From contig NZ_QRCT01000045.1 in NCBI RefSeq assembly GCF_003363435.1, positions 1 through 64,000 of the forward strand: a stretch of DNA of 64,000 bases. Reading direction: 5' to 3'. Shown in pieces: positions 17,335 to 26,365 of the stretch. Source of the stretch: Anaerosacchariphilus polymeriproducens. GTDB taxonomy: Bacteria > Bacillota > Clostridia > Lachnospirales > Lachnospiraceae. The notes under the pieces are model-generated. The model worked only from the letters and a program-made list of their open reading frames with translations. It was not told the DNA's origin and searched no databases. How positions within the stretch are numbered: position 1 is the stretch's first letter; each line of letters opens with the position of its first letter. The position numbers were made by a program, and so were the translations under genes.

Positions 17335-19044
17335 CTAAAGTAGCTCCTCCATATGCATAATTTTTGTGCCCTCAATATAAGCTCCACCTTCAGTAGCATC
17401 GATAAATTCACAGCTTTTTTCTCTTTTTATCCTTTCTTCAATCCAATGCCGGAACTCACAAAAAACCTTACTCGATAATACTGTTCCCCCATCTACGGAC
17501 TTAACCCTGATATATTCTGAATGTTCTTTTTTTCCTCTTTGAGAGGTGCCTGATGCATGTCCAAAATTATCAGTATAAGCTAAATCTAATCCGAGGAAAA
17601 CTACTCTCTTTGCGCCTAATCTGATAGAAACTTCTAATGCAATAGTGCTGACAGAGCCTCCGGTTTTGTAAACCTTAGTTCCTAACTTTTCAGCTAATTC
17701 TTCTGATAGACCAAATTCTTCTTGGAGTACAATATATTTATACCCTTTATAATTCTTGGAAAATCCTTTATAAGCTGTCGATAAAAAAATCATCGGAACC
17801 GTACTTGCTTCCACTCCTGAGATCTGTTTATAAACTGTCTCATTCGGATCCAATACTATAACATAATCCGGCGTAATATCTTGTGCTAAAAGTTTCTTAT
17901 ATACCGTTCCTGTTGCTAATATAATACTGGAATCATTATTAATATTTTTCAACATATTCACATTTTTATCTAGAGATGGACCGGCAGCAACAATATAAAC
18001 ATCTTTACCATGAAAATTTTGTTCTAATTTATCTACTACATCATCATAATGCTTACTATTATGATTAAAGTTATCCTTAAGCAGAGCATATGCTTGCTCC
18101 TGAATATTTTCCTGACAAATTACGTTTTCCATTAAAACTTTAATTGTTGGAAAAGGAATCGTCCGTATAGACGGATAGAATATGATAACTCTTTTTTCTT
18201 GCATATTAAGTGCAGTTGTATTTAATTGTTCTCCAAATAAACTAAAATTTGAATCATAACATAAATTTATCTTAGGATTTTCTAAAACTTCCGATAAATC
18301 CATATAGGAAAATGCCAAATATAATATATCAAGATTTGATTCGTAAACCTCTATTTTGGCATTACTAGATTCTTTACTTAACATCATTACATGGTAGCCT
18401 AAACCAAATCCATAAATCACATAATTTTTAATATCCGGCGTATAGTACCGTTTTGCAAATACTCTACCATCTTCAAATGGATTATTTATTGTATGGATTC
18501 CATATATTTCATTACATTCTTTAATACTAAGAGTAATCGTTCCAATATTTGTATATTCCAATACATACAATTCCTGATTGTTGAAATTGTAATCTTTTAT
18601 CTTTTGAGCCAGTTGTGGATCTCTCTTTTCAAGTAAATTTATATTATGCTTAAAATAATTATTGTCATCTCCATAAATAGTAACTACATTTCTTAAGATA
18701 CTTTGCATATTGACCAGAATCGGTATGATTTGGAGTTCTAAAATATCAGCAAAATAGACATAATCCTGATTATCAATAGTTTCTTTCAAATCTGCTATCA
18801 TGAAAGAAAGTTCTTTTGTATTTAAGATATCATAATCTGCATTATAAAACTCTAAATTTTCCATAGCTTTTTCAAAAATTTCTTTAGTTTTTAATATAAT
18901 GATGTCACACAATCCATCTTCAATTCTTCTTATATCTTGGACTCGACAATAATATACTGCATCTGAGCATAATCTAATCTGCAAAATATTTTTAAGAAAT
19001 ATTTCGTTATATTGTGCAATTTTATTTTCTTTATCCTTTGCCAT
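17335..19044 (-). CDS. Maf-type (DUF115, MptE-like) motility-associated glycosyltransferase
   Basis: The 569-aa protein has an N-terminal Maf domain (YVIYGFGLGYHVMMLSKE, IEVYESNLDILYLA) and a C-terminal DUF115 domain (DVYIVAAGPSLDKNVNML, PDYVIVLDPNETV, KVYKTGGSVSTIALEVSIRLGAKRVVFLGLDLAY). Maf proteins transfer pseudaminic- or legionaminic-type sugars to flagellin in several bacteria. I chose the ATG at 19044, which has CAGGAG 6 nt upstream, over an upstream overlapping start. It is the last gene of the minus-strand glycosylation island. A shorter paralogue of only its N-terminal part is encoded at 21612-22493. Confidence 0.85.
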   Translation of the reverse strand: MAKDKENKIAQYNEIFLKNILQIRLCSDAVYYCRVQDIRRIEDGLCDIIILKTKEIFEKAMENLEFYNADYDILNTKELSFMIADLKETIDNQDYVYFADILELQIIPILVNMQSILRNVVTIYGDDNNYFKHNINLLEKRDPQLAQKIKDYNFNNQELYVLEYTNIGTITLSIKECNEIYGIHTINNPFEDGRVFAKRYYTPDIKNYVIYGFGLGYHVMMLSKESSNAKIEVYESNLDILYLAFSYMDLSEVLENPKINLCYDSNFSLFGEQLNTTALNMQEKRVIIFYPSIRTIPFPTIKVLMENVICQENIQEQAYALLKDNFNHNSKHYDDVVDKLEQNFHGKDVYIVAAGPSLDKNVNMLKNINNDSSIILATGTVYKKLLAQDITPDYVIVLDPNETVYKQISGVEASTVPMIFLSTAYKGFSKNYKGYKYIVLQEEFGLSEELAEKLGTKVYKTGGSVSTIALEVSIRLGAKRVVFLGLDLAYTDNFGHASGTSQRGKKEHSEYIRVKSVDGGTVLSSKVFCEFRHWIEERIKREKSCEFIDATEGGAYIEGTKIMHMEELL

Positions 19045-19066
19045 CTTAATCTCCTGATTCTTATTT

Positions 19067-20026
19067 TCACAATACCAGAGTTTCTTTTTCAACTTCATCA
19101 CACATTTTTTCTAATATGTTGATACACTCTTTTATATACTTACCTACTGCAGTTTCCTCAGACATTTGTACTCCATAAACACCTGATGTATAAATCTGAT
19201 ATAAATCATCTATCTCTGCAATTGTAGGAATTGGTTTTTCTTCCATATTCTTTAAGACCTGCGTTGCCAAAAATACATTCACACCATAATATAGAGCTTT
19301 TTGTATAATAAATTTTTGGTATCTTGGTATTTTCTCTATCCCAATATCTGTCGATAAATCCCCTCTGTCTACCAAAATATATTTTACTTCCTGTAAAATT
19401 TCATTTAAATTCTCTACTGCCTCCAGGGTCTCTACTTTTGAGATTATTTCTACATTGCTATCTAGTATGTTTTTCACTTCTATAATATTTTCCGGTTTCC
19501 GTACAAACGACAAACCAACAAACGACAAATGATATTGGTTTGCTAAGTCTATTAAAGATCTGTCTTTTTCAAATAAAAATGGAATATCATCATGTATTCC
19601 CCGGATATGAACACCTTTGTTACTGATTAGAGCTCCTTCTGACTTAGATAAAAATGTTATTTTTTCAGGGTCTGTTTTTTTTACCTCAAATTCAAAAGTG
19701 CTGTCGTTTGCCCATGCTGTCATGCCTGGTTCCAAATGTTTATAAAATTCTTGATAGTTAAAGTTATTACAAGGTATTTCAAACTCTTTTCCTTTTTCTA
19801 ATGTAATAGGTATCTCAATATCTTTTGTACGGACCTTATTTCCGGGCAAGTCCATTAAAATATCAGCGCCAGGTACTTGTCTTCTAATTTCTAAAATGTA
19901 TTCTTCAATATCTCTGACTGAACCATGAGCTCCGTTTATTCGATAAATATATTTTTCATTATGAATCTCATTCAACTTAACAGTATTCATTAAAGATGGT
20001 CCAACAGTTAATATAAAACGTTTCAT
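19067..20026 (-). CDS. Truncated pyruvate-kinase-like protein
   Basis: The 319-aa protein follows the pyruvate kinase core motif by motif: TVGPSL and RINGAHG (for T-x-GPAS and RINxSHG), DLPGNKVRT, SKVETLEAVENLNEIL, VDRGDLSTDIG, ATQVLKNM and PTIAEIDDLYQIYTSGVYGVQMSEETAVGKY. It ends after the barrel and lacks the C-terminal allosteric domain of the usual ~470-590-aa enzyme. Several residues differ, for example VDRGDL for ARGDL. It overlaps the ATP sulfurylase gene by 4 bp, so it is part of the sulfate-activation group of the island and is unlikely to be the glycolytic enzyme. It may regenerate ATP or handle a phosphoenolpyruvate-derived substituent; both ideas are inference. Confidence 0.8.
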   Translation of the reverse strand: MKRFILTVGPSLMNTVKLNEIHNEKYIYRINGAHGSVRDIEEYILEIRRQVPGADILMDLPGNKVRTKDIEIPITLEKGKEFEIPCNNFNYQEFYKHLEPGMTAWANDSTFEFEVKKTDPEKITFLSKSEGALISNKGVHIRGIHDDIPFLFEKDRSLIDLANQYHLSFVGLSFVRKPENIIEVKNILDSNVEIISKVETLEAVENLNEILQEVKYILVDRGDLSTDIGIEKIPRYQKFIIQKALYYGVNVFLATQVLKNMEEKPIPTIAEIDDLYQIYTSGVYGVQMSEETAVGKYIKECINILEKMCDEVEKETLVL

Positions 20027-21114
20027 TTTTGCGTCTCCTTTTCTCCGATAAAAATTTGCTTAACTGACAAAATTTCATTAAATATTTCATCTCTTAACAT
20101 TATTTCATTCGGGATAGAACCTTTTGCAATGTATTCTCTTATAATTGTCCCACTGATTTCTACTCGATCCGTTGCATAATGGGAACAGTTTTTATCCGTA
20201 ACAATTTGACCACATTTTTTACAATAATATGGTTCATGCAGCAATAACAATTCGATTCCGAGATTATATCTTTGTTCTAATTGACTGGCTAATTTATGAG
20301 CATCATAAGCATCGTAATAATTGCCTACTCCTGCATGATCCCTGCCAATAATAAAATGAGTACAGCCCAGATTTCTTCTAATGATTGCATGAAAGACAGC
20401 TTCTCTTGGTCCTGCATAACGCATCTGAGTTTTTAGTCCTGCTAGATAAACTCTGTCTTTAGGGTAAAAAAGCTCAATCATTTTATTATAAGCTGCCATA
20501 ACAGCTTCTTCTGTAAAATCACCTTTTTTCTTCCAACCAGTAATAGGGTTTATAAATAAACCATCACAAATTTCTAAACCTATACGTTGTAGATGCTCAT
20601 GTGCTTTATGTATAGGGTTCCTTGTTTGAAATCCAACAATTGTTTTCCATTTTTTTTCTCTAAAAATGCGTTCTGTCTCAACAGGATTTAGAGCATTTTC
20701 AATGAAAGACATATCTACAATTTTGGTTAACCCGCCTACTCTATATCTACTTCTTTTTTTCTCCTTCAAAACACCTGGATGTTTATCATCTGTAGTTTTG
20801 AATATTTTGAAAAGATCCTCTTCTGTAATTTGAAACTTATCTTCGACTAAAAGTGTAGCAGCTGTTCTGCCCTCCCAAATTAATGCAATCTGACTTCCAC
20901 TCTCTAACTTGTTATAAAACTCTTCTACTACATCGAAAGTAATTGGAAGTGTAAAAACCTCTCCATCAGACAAACAATAATTTTCTACTACACTTTGATA
21001 ATCTTCTTTTCCCATAAATCCTCTTAATGGATATAAAATACCAGTCTCAATATTTATAACGTCTTGTAAAGTTTCTTCATCAATTTGATATTTATGCATA
21101 CTATCAGATACCAT
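20023..21114 (-). CDS. sat: Sulfate adenylyltransferase (ATP sulfurylase)
   Basis: The 363-aa protein has the ATP-sulfurylase active-site motifs QTRNPIHKAH (residues 163-172) and GRDHAG (257-262), the RYAGPREAVFHAIIRRNLG segment, and the Cys pair region YYCKKCGQ typical of the bacterial dissimilatory-type Sat. It forms adenosine 5'-phosphosulfate from ATP and sulfate. It overlaps cysC by 11 bp, which together gives PAPS synthesis. No APS or PAPS reductase is nearby, which argues for sulfate-ester formation over assimilation. The ribosome-binding site is very close to the first ATG, and a second in-frame ATG is at residue 6. Confidence 0.93.
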   Translation of the reverse strand: MVSDSMHKYQIDEETLQDVINIETGILYPLRGFMGKEDYQSVVENYCLSDGEVFTLPITFDVVEEFYNKLESGSQIALIWEGRTAATLLVEDKFQITEEDLFKIFKTTDDKHPGVLKEKKRSRYRVGGLTKIVDMSFIENALNPVETERIFREKKWKTIVGFQTRNPIHKAHEHLQRIGLEICDGLFINPITGWKKKGDFTEEAVMAAYNKMIELFYPKDRVYLAGLKTQMRYAGPREAVFHAIIRRNLGCTHFIIGRDHAGVGNYYDAYDAHKLASQLEQRYNLGIELLLLHEPYYCKKCGQIVTDKNCSHYATDRVEISGTIIREYIAKGSIPNEIMLRDEIFNEILSVKQIFIGEKETQK

Positions 21115-21610
21115 ACCTTTCTTCTATATATTGTACAACTCTTTTAAATGTTTCCTCTTCTGTCATCTTGTCAACTTCTAAAATCAAATCACTATGTTTT
21201 GGCTCATCAAAACCTATATTTACACCTACAATCTCCGTCTTTCCCAGATTTTGCTGATAGACATTTTTAACATCTTTTTCTATACTGACTTTGAGGTCTT
21301 TCTTTAGATAAATTTCATTATATCCCTCAATTTTTTTTCTTGCTAGTTCTCTTAATTCTTCAAAAGGAGATATATTGCATATAATTCCAATAATGTCATT
21401 CCTATCCAGAATATAAGCTCCCATAATAATTCTTTTTACATTTGCTTTTCTATCTTCCGTTGAATATCCTAAATCATTCTCAAATAAATTCCTAATCTCA
21501 TCACCATCAACAAGATAATTTTTCTTTTGTTTTTGATTAAAAAATTCTTGAAGTTTTAATCCAATGGTAGTCTTTCCTGCTCCTGATATGCCCATCAACC
21601 AAATTATCAT
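21104..21610 (-). CDS. cysC: Adenylylsulfate (APS) kinase
   Basis: The 168-aa protein has the P-loop GISGAGKTT (residues 7-15), DGDEIR (36-41) and the LGYSTEDRKANVKRI region characteristic of CysC. It phosphorylates APS to PAPS, the sulfate donor for sulfotransferases. GAAAGGAAA precedes the ATG. It is directly followed by sat in the same operon and preceded by a Maf-like fragment protein. Sequence and length fit a functional enzyme. Confidence 0.93.
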   Translation of the reverse strand: MIIWLMGISGAGKTTIGLKLQEFFNQKQKKNYLVDGDEIRNLFENDLGYSTEDRKANVKRIIMGAYILDRNDIIGIICNISPFEELRELARKKIEGYNEIYLKKDLKVSIEKDVKNVYQQNLGKTEIVGVNIGFDEPKHSDLILEVDKMTEEETFKRVVQYIEERYGI

Positions 21611-21611
21611 A

Positions 21612-22493
21612 CTATTTCCTTTCTGTTTTAATCATATTTTCAAACTTTATCATTTCACTTTGTAAATTTATATAAGAGGGATAATGTATCACAAAAGTAT
21701 CTTTCTCTCGATTCAACTTTCCTAAAGCCATTTGAAGCTTTTTAAAATCAGGATCATAGATTAATTGTGCTCCTCTTCCCCAAATACTTCCTTTTATATC
21801 TCTATGCTCAAACCAAAGTCTTATTAAAGCTGCGTCGGCTTCAAAGATAATGACTTCTTTATAACGATCTAGCAGTTCAAATATGTGAAACCCCCACCCC
21901 AAACCAAATACGAGGAAACGTTCCTTATTTTGATTGTCACACTGGTCAATAAACTTCTGAGCTTCAAGCCAAGGATCTTGTATGCTATGAAAATGTATCG
22001 TCCTTTGATTCTTTAATTCCCTCTTCAAAATCACATTTCCTGATAAAGCCTCTTCAAATTTGAATTCCTCTGCTATTGATATTGGAATTTCTTTTATATA
22101 GTTCGCTAATTCAGGGTTATAATCCATACAATTTTCCATATTTTGATTGTAAAAGACCGGCTCGGTAATAGGTGCTTTAAGACCCAGTTCCCTTTGAAGT
22201 GAAATAAAAATGGGCTGTAATTGTGATTCTATCAGATCCTTAACTTGTATATAGTTATTATTATTTTTCGCCTTCATTATTTCGTTTATTATATGAATCA
22301 CTAATTTCTCTTCAAACATTGGAATTTCCTGTTTTGGGTCAAGTTCTTCCATTCTCTTTATCATATCTGAAATTACTATCCAAATATGAGCTGAACTAAT
22401 GATAGCTTCTTCAAAATTTTGAGCTTGTATATACTCAATGCACTTTTTCAACTTAACATTTACATAGATACATTTGTCATAAATTTGTCTCAT
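21612..22493 (-). CDS. Stand-alone Maf N-terminal-domain protein
   Basis: The 293-aa protein resembles only the N-terminal half of the Maf protein at 17335-19044. It shares an early helical region, then RFLVFGLGWGFHIFELLDRYKEVIIFEADAALIRLWFEH, which parallels that protein's FGLGYHVM and VYESNLDILYLAF segments, and the final FVIHYPSYINL resembling IIFYPSIRTI. The catalytic DUF115 part is absent, and the gene ends cleanly with a stop and a ribosome-binding site for cysC. It may be an acceptor-recognition or partner subunit, or a split paralogue. No enzymatic role can be assigned. Confidence 0.7.
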   Translation of the reverse strand: MRQIYDKCIYVNVKLKKCIEYIQAQNFEEAIISSAHIWIVISDMIKRMEELDPKQEIPMFEEKLVIHIINEIMKAKNNNNYIQVKDLIESQLQPIFISLQRELGLKAPITEPVFYNQNMENCMDYNPELANYIKEIPISIAEEFKFEEALSGNVILKRELKNQRTIHFHSIQDPWLEAQKFIDQCDNQNKERFLVFGLGWGFHIFELLDRYKEVIIFEADAALIRLWFEHRDIKGSIWGRGAQLIYDPDFKKLQMALGKLNREKDTFVIHYPSYINLQSEMIKFENMIKTERK

Positions 22494-22509
22494 AATACGC
22501 CCTCTTTAT

Positions 22510-23337
22510 CTATTTGTTTGTTTTCCATTTTAAAATTCTATCTTCTTTTGTATCACAATATTTACAAAGTTTAATATATTGTCTACCTTTCATATTTCTT
22601 TTTCTTGCAATATTAAATTTTTGACCGTACCATATATCTGACAGGCTCTGTTTATTTACATCTCCCAATGTGTATTTCCCCATTGCATCATTACAACATA
22701 AACTTACCTTTCCATTAGAACGAATCACAAATTGCAGCAAATTTAAACAACACAAACTTGAAACTGTAGATTCTATTTTCTTATTAGGTGCCTGACCACC
22801 TCTGGTAGAGCCTACTCTATTTTTACTAATATAAAAGAGATCTATTTTTTCTCTCAACTTCAGCTTTTTTTCTGATCTCTTAATTATCTTTTTAATTTCT
22901 TTATTCACTTCTTTTTTATCTTCATAATACCAATCAATTATAATCTTATTTAAATATTTTTCTATCTCCATAGCACTTTTATAAGTTAGTAATGTTCCAT
23001 TGGTATATAAATAAATATAAGCATGAGGAAGTTTTTCTCTGGCCAGCTTCGCAAATTCAATTATCCTATCATCCAAAAATGGCTCATTATTGGAAAATAA
23101 GGCAAGTTCACCCTTATAATTTAAATCCGATAGTTGATTTATTATTTTCTCAAATAGTTCCGTAGACATTTTTGCATATTTTCTAGAATCCTGAAATTTA
23201 TTGACAGGGCAAAAGGAACAGGTACCATTACATCGATTCACAGTTTCTATTTCAATGTACCGAAATAATGGCTTTCTTAACAAAAAATAGGCGTAATAAA
23301 TTCTGCACTTTAAATTATTTATTATGTCTTTATTCAC
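22510..23337 (-). CDS. Radical SAM/SPASM-domain protein
   Basis: The 275-aa protein has the radical-SAM cluster motif C-x3-C-x2-C at Cys36, Cys40 and Cys43 (CNGTCSFC). It also has the typical EPFLDDRIIEFAKLAREK and YTNGTLL segments, and a C-terminal SPASM-like region with clustered cysteines (CCLNLLQF, KVSLCCNDAMG, LCKYC) that probably binds a further Fe-S cluster. Related proteins occur in surface-polysaccharide loci and modify sugars or peptides; the substrate is unknown. The start is GTG, overlapping the previous stop by 4 bp (GTGA). Confidence 0.85.
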   Translation of the reverse strand: MNKDIINNLKCRIYYAYFLLRKPLFRYIEIETVNRCNGTCSFCPVNKFQDSRKYAKMSTELFEKIINQLSDLNYKGELALFSNNEPFLDDRIIEFAKLAREKLPHAYIYLYTNGTLLTYKSAMEIEKYLNKIIIDWYYEDKKEVNKEIKKIIKRSEKKLKLREKIDLFYISKNRVGSTRGGQAPNKKIESTVSSLCCLNLLQFVIRSNGKVSLCCNDAMGKYTLGDVNKQSLSDIWYGQKFNIARKRNMKGRQYIKLCKYCDTKEDRILKWKTNK

Positions 23338-25148
23338 GCTTTATCCCTCCTTAAAACAGTATTATATATTCGTCTGCTCTCTACAAAAAAATCTTCAGCA
23401 AAAATATCTATAAAACAATCTCCTGTGATCTTTCTTAATGAATCAATTCTATCTTGATACATTTCGTTATTGATTTGATTTTGTTCCTCATCAGGTAACA
23501 GATAAAAAACTTCATCTCCCTGACTGTTTCGTATATATTTCTCTTTCTCAGTCCTAATACCTGTATATTGTAAATATTCTTTCATCTCTTCCATCGAACA
23601 ATTATTTAAAATGGTTTCTACCGCTGTTTTATTATAGGTATCAAGTCCTTCTAAACGAATATATGTTTCAAATTTTGTAAAAGGTTTAGAATCTAATATA
23701 CTTTCAATTACAAATGAAAAATCTTTTAAACTAAAAAGTTTTTGATACCTATTACGTTCAACATTTTTTTGATACCAGAAGAAATTTATGTGTACAGCAT
23801 TATCCGTATACTGTTGTCTAGTAAATTTTCCATGATCGCTCATATAACATAATGTACAATTATCATAGAATTGACGATACCAATGTAATTGAATATCCAG
23901 ATACCGTTTACTCTCATTCATTTGAGATGTTAAATTTTTACTAATTTCCTGGGGCATAAATGTCCCAACTGATTTGAACTCTAAAAGATTAGCATGTCCG
24001 TTTAAAAATGGTGTATGTGTTTCCAGAAGATTATGCGCCAAAATGCACACAGGTCTCTCACTATTTAATATGGTGTTTATTACCTCCCATTGATAAGAAC
24101 AACAAGGCAAATATCCTATATTTTTTTTAATCATTTTATTTCGATATGCAGGAGCAAATTTTTTTACCTGCTTAAATTCTCCTAGATATTGGAATTTATA
24201 ATTACGTTTCTCTAACTTGTCTAAAAACACACTTGTTTCTCTGTTAAATTGTTTTATTTGAAAGAGTCTGCCTTCAATTGGATACTGATTCGTCATCATT
24301 GATGCCAACGTCATACTTGTCCAAGGCATTACCGTATATGCATGATCAAAGAAAACACTTTTCTTTGATAACTCAAACAGATGCGGCATATCTTGTAACT
24401 CTTCTGTTTTTAGCGCATCCATCCAATTAATAATAATGTCTTTCCCTTCTCTTCTATGCATTTGGATTTCAATTTCTTCCAATAAACTAACAAGTTCAAA
24501 ATGAAATTGTTTGTATTCTTCTTTTCGTTCAAAATTATTTTGTATATACTCTATGATATATTTCTGTGCATAATAAAAATCCTTAATATATAAATATAAA
24601 TATATAAGCTGCTCTAATAGCATACCTTTTCTTTGAAGATTTTCTTCTTTCAAATACTGTTTTCGGACACAATAAATTTCTTTATAACCAAATTCAGTAT
24701 CTGTATAATAGCAGTTTTGGAAATTAAGATCATTTAATTGAAAATAGGAATATAAATCTATAATATTAATATGAAAATTTAAAGTTTCCTGCATATTATA
24801 AAGCTCTACTGCCATATCAAATCGATTTGCAAAAGATGATATTATTATCGTATCTATTTTTAAATCTGGAATTTTATCAACTTCAAATATAGGTATATCT
24901 TCTCCTTTTTCTTTTGAAAATTTATCAATCATAAAAGAAATTTTTTTTCTATTAGAAGCATCCAATGCGTTTAATACGTAGTCTGAATGAATTCCCGCTC
25001 CGCGCAGAGCAATCGTTTTATCTTTTGAAAGATCTTTTATTAATGTATTCAACAGCTCCTCTGCTTTTTTCCGCATAGCAACCTGAGGATAAAAGGAATC
25101 TATCTTATATTTTGTAATTAACTTGTCTAAACTAATATTTATGTTCAT
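23334..25148 (-). CDS. Rossmann-like + sulfatase/alkaline-phosphatase-fold protein
   Basis: The 604-aa protein combines an N-terminal nucleotide-binding-like module (residues ~45-140: IALRGAGIHSDYVLNALD, FMIDK, TIIISSFANRF) with a C-terminal domain of the sulfatase/alkaline-phosphatase superfamily. The latter has the nucleophile-region pattern AYTVMPWTSMTLASMMTNQYP and the metal-site motif CYMSDHGKF. Such domains in polysaccharide loci include phosphoglycerol, phosphoethanolamine and sulfate transferases or hydrolases. Because PAPS-forming genes lie in the same operon, a role in placing or removing a charged group on the glycan is plausible but inferred. There is no membrane segment, unlike LTA-synthase-type enzymes. 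Confidence 0.7.
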   Translation of the reverse strand: MNINISLDKLITKYKIDSFYPQVAMRKKAEELLNTLIKDLSKDKTIALRGAGIHSDYVLNALDASNRKKISFMIDKFSKEKGEDIPIFEVDKIPDLKIDTIIISSFANRFDMAVELYNMQETLNFHINIIDLYSYFQLNDLNFQNCYYTDTEFGYKEIYCVRKQYLKEENLQRKGMLLEQLIYLYLYIKDFYYAQKYIIEYIQNNFERKEEYKQFHFELVSLLEEIEIQMHRREGKDIIINWMDALKTEELQDMPHLFELSKKSVFFDHAYTVMPWTSMTLASMMTNQYPIEGRLFQIKQFNRETSVFLDKLEKRNYKFQYLGEFKQVKKFAPAYRNKMIKKNIGYLPCCSYQWEVINTILNSERPVCILAHNLLETHTPFLNGHANLLEFKSVGTFMPQEISKNLTSQMNESKRYLDIQLHWYRQFYDNCTLCYMSDHGKFTRQQYTDNAVHINFFWYQKNVERNRYQKLFSLKDFSFVIESILDSKPFTKFETYIRLEGLDTYNKTAVETILNNCSMEEMKEYLQYTGIRTEKEKYIRNSQGDEVFYLLPDEEQNQINNEMYQDRIDSLRKITGDCFIDIFAEDFFVESRRIYNTVLRRDKA

Positions 25149-25173
25149 TCTTATCCTCCTAATCTTAAAATAT

Positions 25174-26364
25174 CTATTTTGTACTACGCTTTTTCAAAAT
25201 ATAATTGTAATAATTCTCTAACCGCGCTACTGCAATTTCAGGCCTAAGTTGTTCCACTCTTTTTTTAGCAGCTAATCTAATTTGCTCTTTCTTCTCTTCC
25301 TGCAAATTCATAGCCTTTTCTATCGCTTTATACAAGCTTTCTGAATTTCCCGGTATACTCAGAAAACCTGTCTCTTCCTCCTTAATCAGCTGTTCAAAAC
25401 TTGTACCTGCTGTTGCTGCTACCAACCCATTAAAATACATGGCTTCCATACAAGCATTTGAAAAATTCTCCATTAAAGATGGCAATACCACCAACTCAGC
25501 CTTCTCAATAATAGGATAAAGTTGTTTATGCTCCAATGGTGAAAGATAAAGAATTTGATTCGCATATCTCCCTGCTGCCTCTCTCATTAATACACTACAC
25601 CTTTTATTTTTATAAAAATAATCAGTTCCGATAAAAACAAAATAATAATCAGGATATTTACCAAATAGTTCACTAAAAGTACCCGCAATGGTAAAAACAC
25701 CTTTATTGGGTGTAATATTGCCAAAATAAAGAAAGTATTTCTTATCTTCTAATCTTTTTTTGTATACTGATAAATCATTCTCTTTTACTTCATTAAAAAA
25801 TGGCGTTTCTATTATCTGTACGTTTCTATGGGTATCTTTTCCAAAAGGAACTCCCATTGCATAACTTGGAGCTATAATACCATCCATCTTTCTAGATGCC
25901 ATTCTTTCTAAAAACGATTCAAATCTTACTCCTAATGATTGATTTTTATTCTCGAAAATATTATATACTTTTGAGTAAGTAGATAAACGTAAAATACCAG
26001 GTGTTTGATTTGAGTGAAAGAGTCCGGTACCGGTACAGCCTGCATATTGTATTAAATCAATCTTTTTCTTTTTTGCTACTTTTTTTACTTCACAATGTAA
26101 TTTTAAATCTCTCAAGATATCATTCAAACCTAAATTTAACACCTCACTACCGGTCTGTATCTCCTTATATTTCACGTAATGAACTTCTATTCCTTCTAAT
26201 ATCTCTTTCCTGGTTTTCGTGCTCGCAGCAACTACTATTGGTTCATGTCCTCTTTCTTTTAATGCTTTGGTTATACGATATATATAAGTAGGCATACCGG
26301 ATAAGTTGATAAGCTTATTTCTCCTTTTCTCCACATACCATCTTGTAACAAATAGAATCACCAT
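25174..26364 (-). CDS. Glycosyltransferase family 4
   Basis: The 396-aa protein is a GT-B enzyme. Its N-terminal half has the acceptor domain (SGMPTYIYRITKALKERGHE), and its C-terminal half has YFLYFGNITPNKGVFTIAGTF, the LSPLEHKQLYPIIEKAELVVLPSLMENFSNACMEAMYFNGLVAAT block and the E-x7-E type sugar-nucleotide site. The ATG at 26364 with AAGGAG upstream, directly after the stop of the DUF362 gene, is preferred over an upstream start. It is similar in architecture to the GT4 at 28782-30035 (both have QYAG/QYAS, PxILRxS and PSLMEN/PSRIDN segments). It acts in the cytoplasm on a nucleotide sugar. Confidence 0.88.
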   Translation of the reverse strand: MVILFVTRWYVEKRRNKLINLSGMPTYIYRITKALKERGHEPIVVAASTKTRKEILEGIEVHYVKYKEIQTGSEVLNLGLNDILRDLKLHCEVKKVAKKKKIDLIQYAGCTGTGLFHSNQTPGILRLSTYSKVYNIFENKNQSLGVRFESFLERMASRKMDGIIAPSYAMGVPFGKDTHRNVQIIETPFFNEVKENDLSVYKKRLEDKKYFLYFGNITPNKGVFTIAGTFSELFGKYPDYYFVFIGTDYFYKNKRCSVLMREAAGRYANQILYLSPLEHKQLYPIIEKAELVVLPSLMENFSNACMEAMYFNGLVAATAGTSFEQLIKEEETGFLSIPGNSESLYKAIEKAMNLQEEKKEQIRLAAKKRVEQLRPEIAVARLENYYNYILKKRSTK

Positions 26365-26365
26365 A

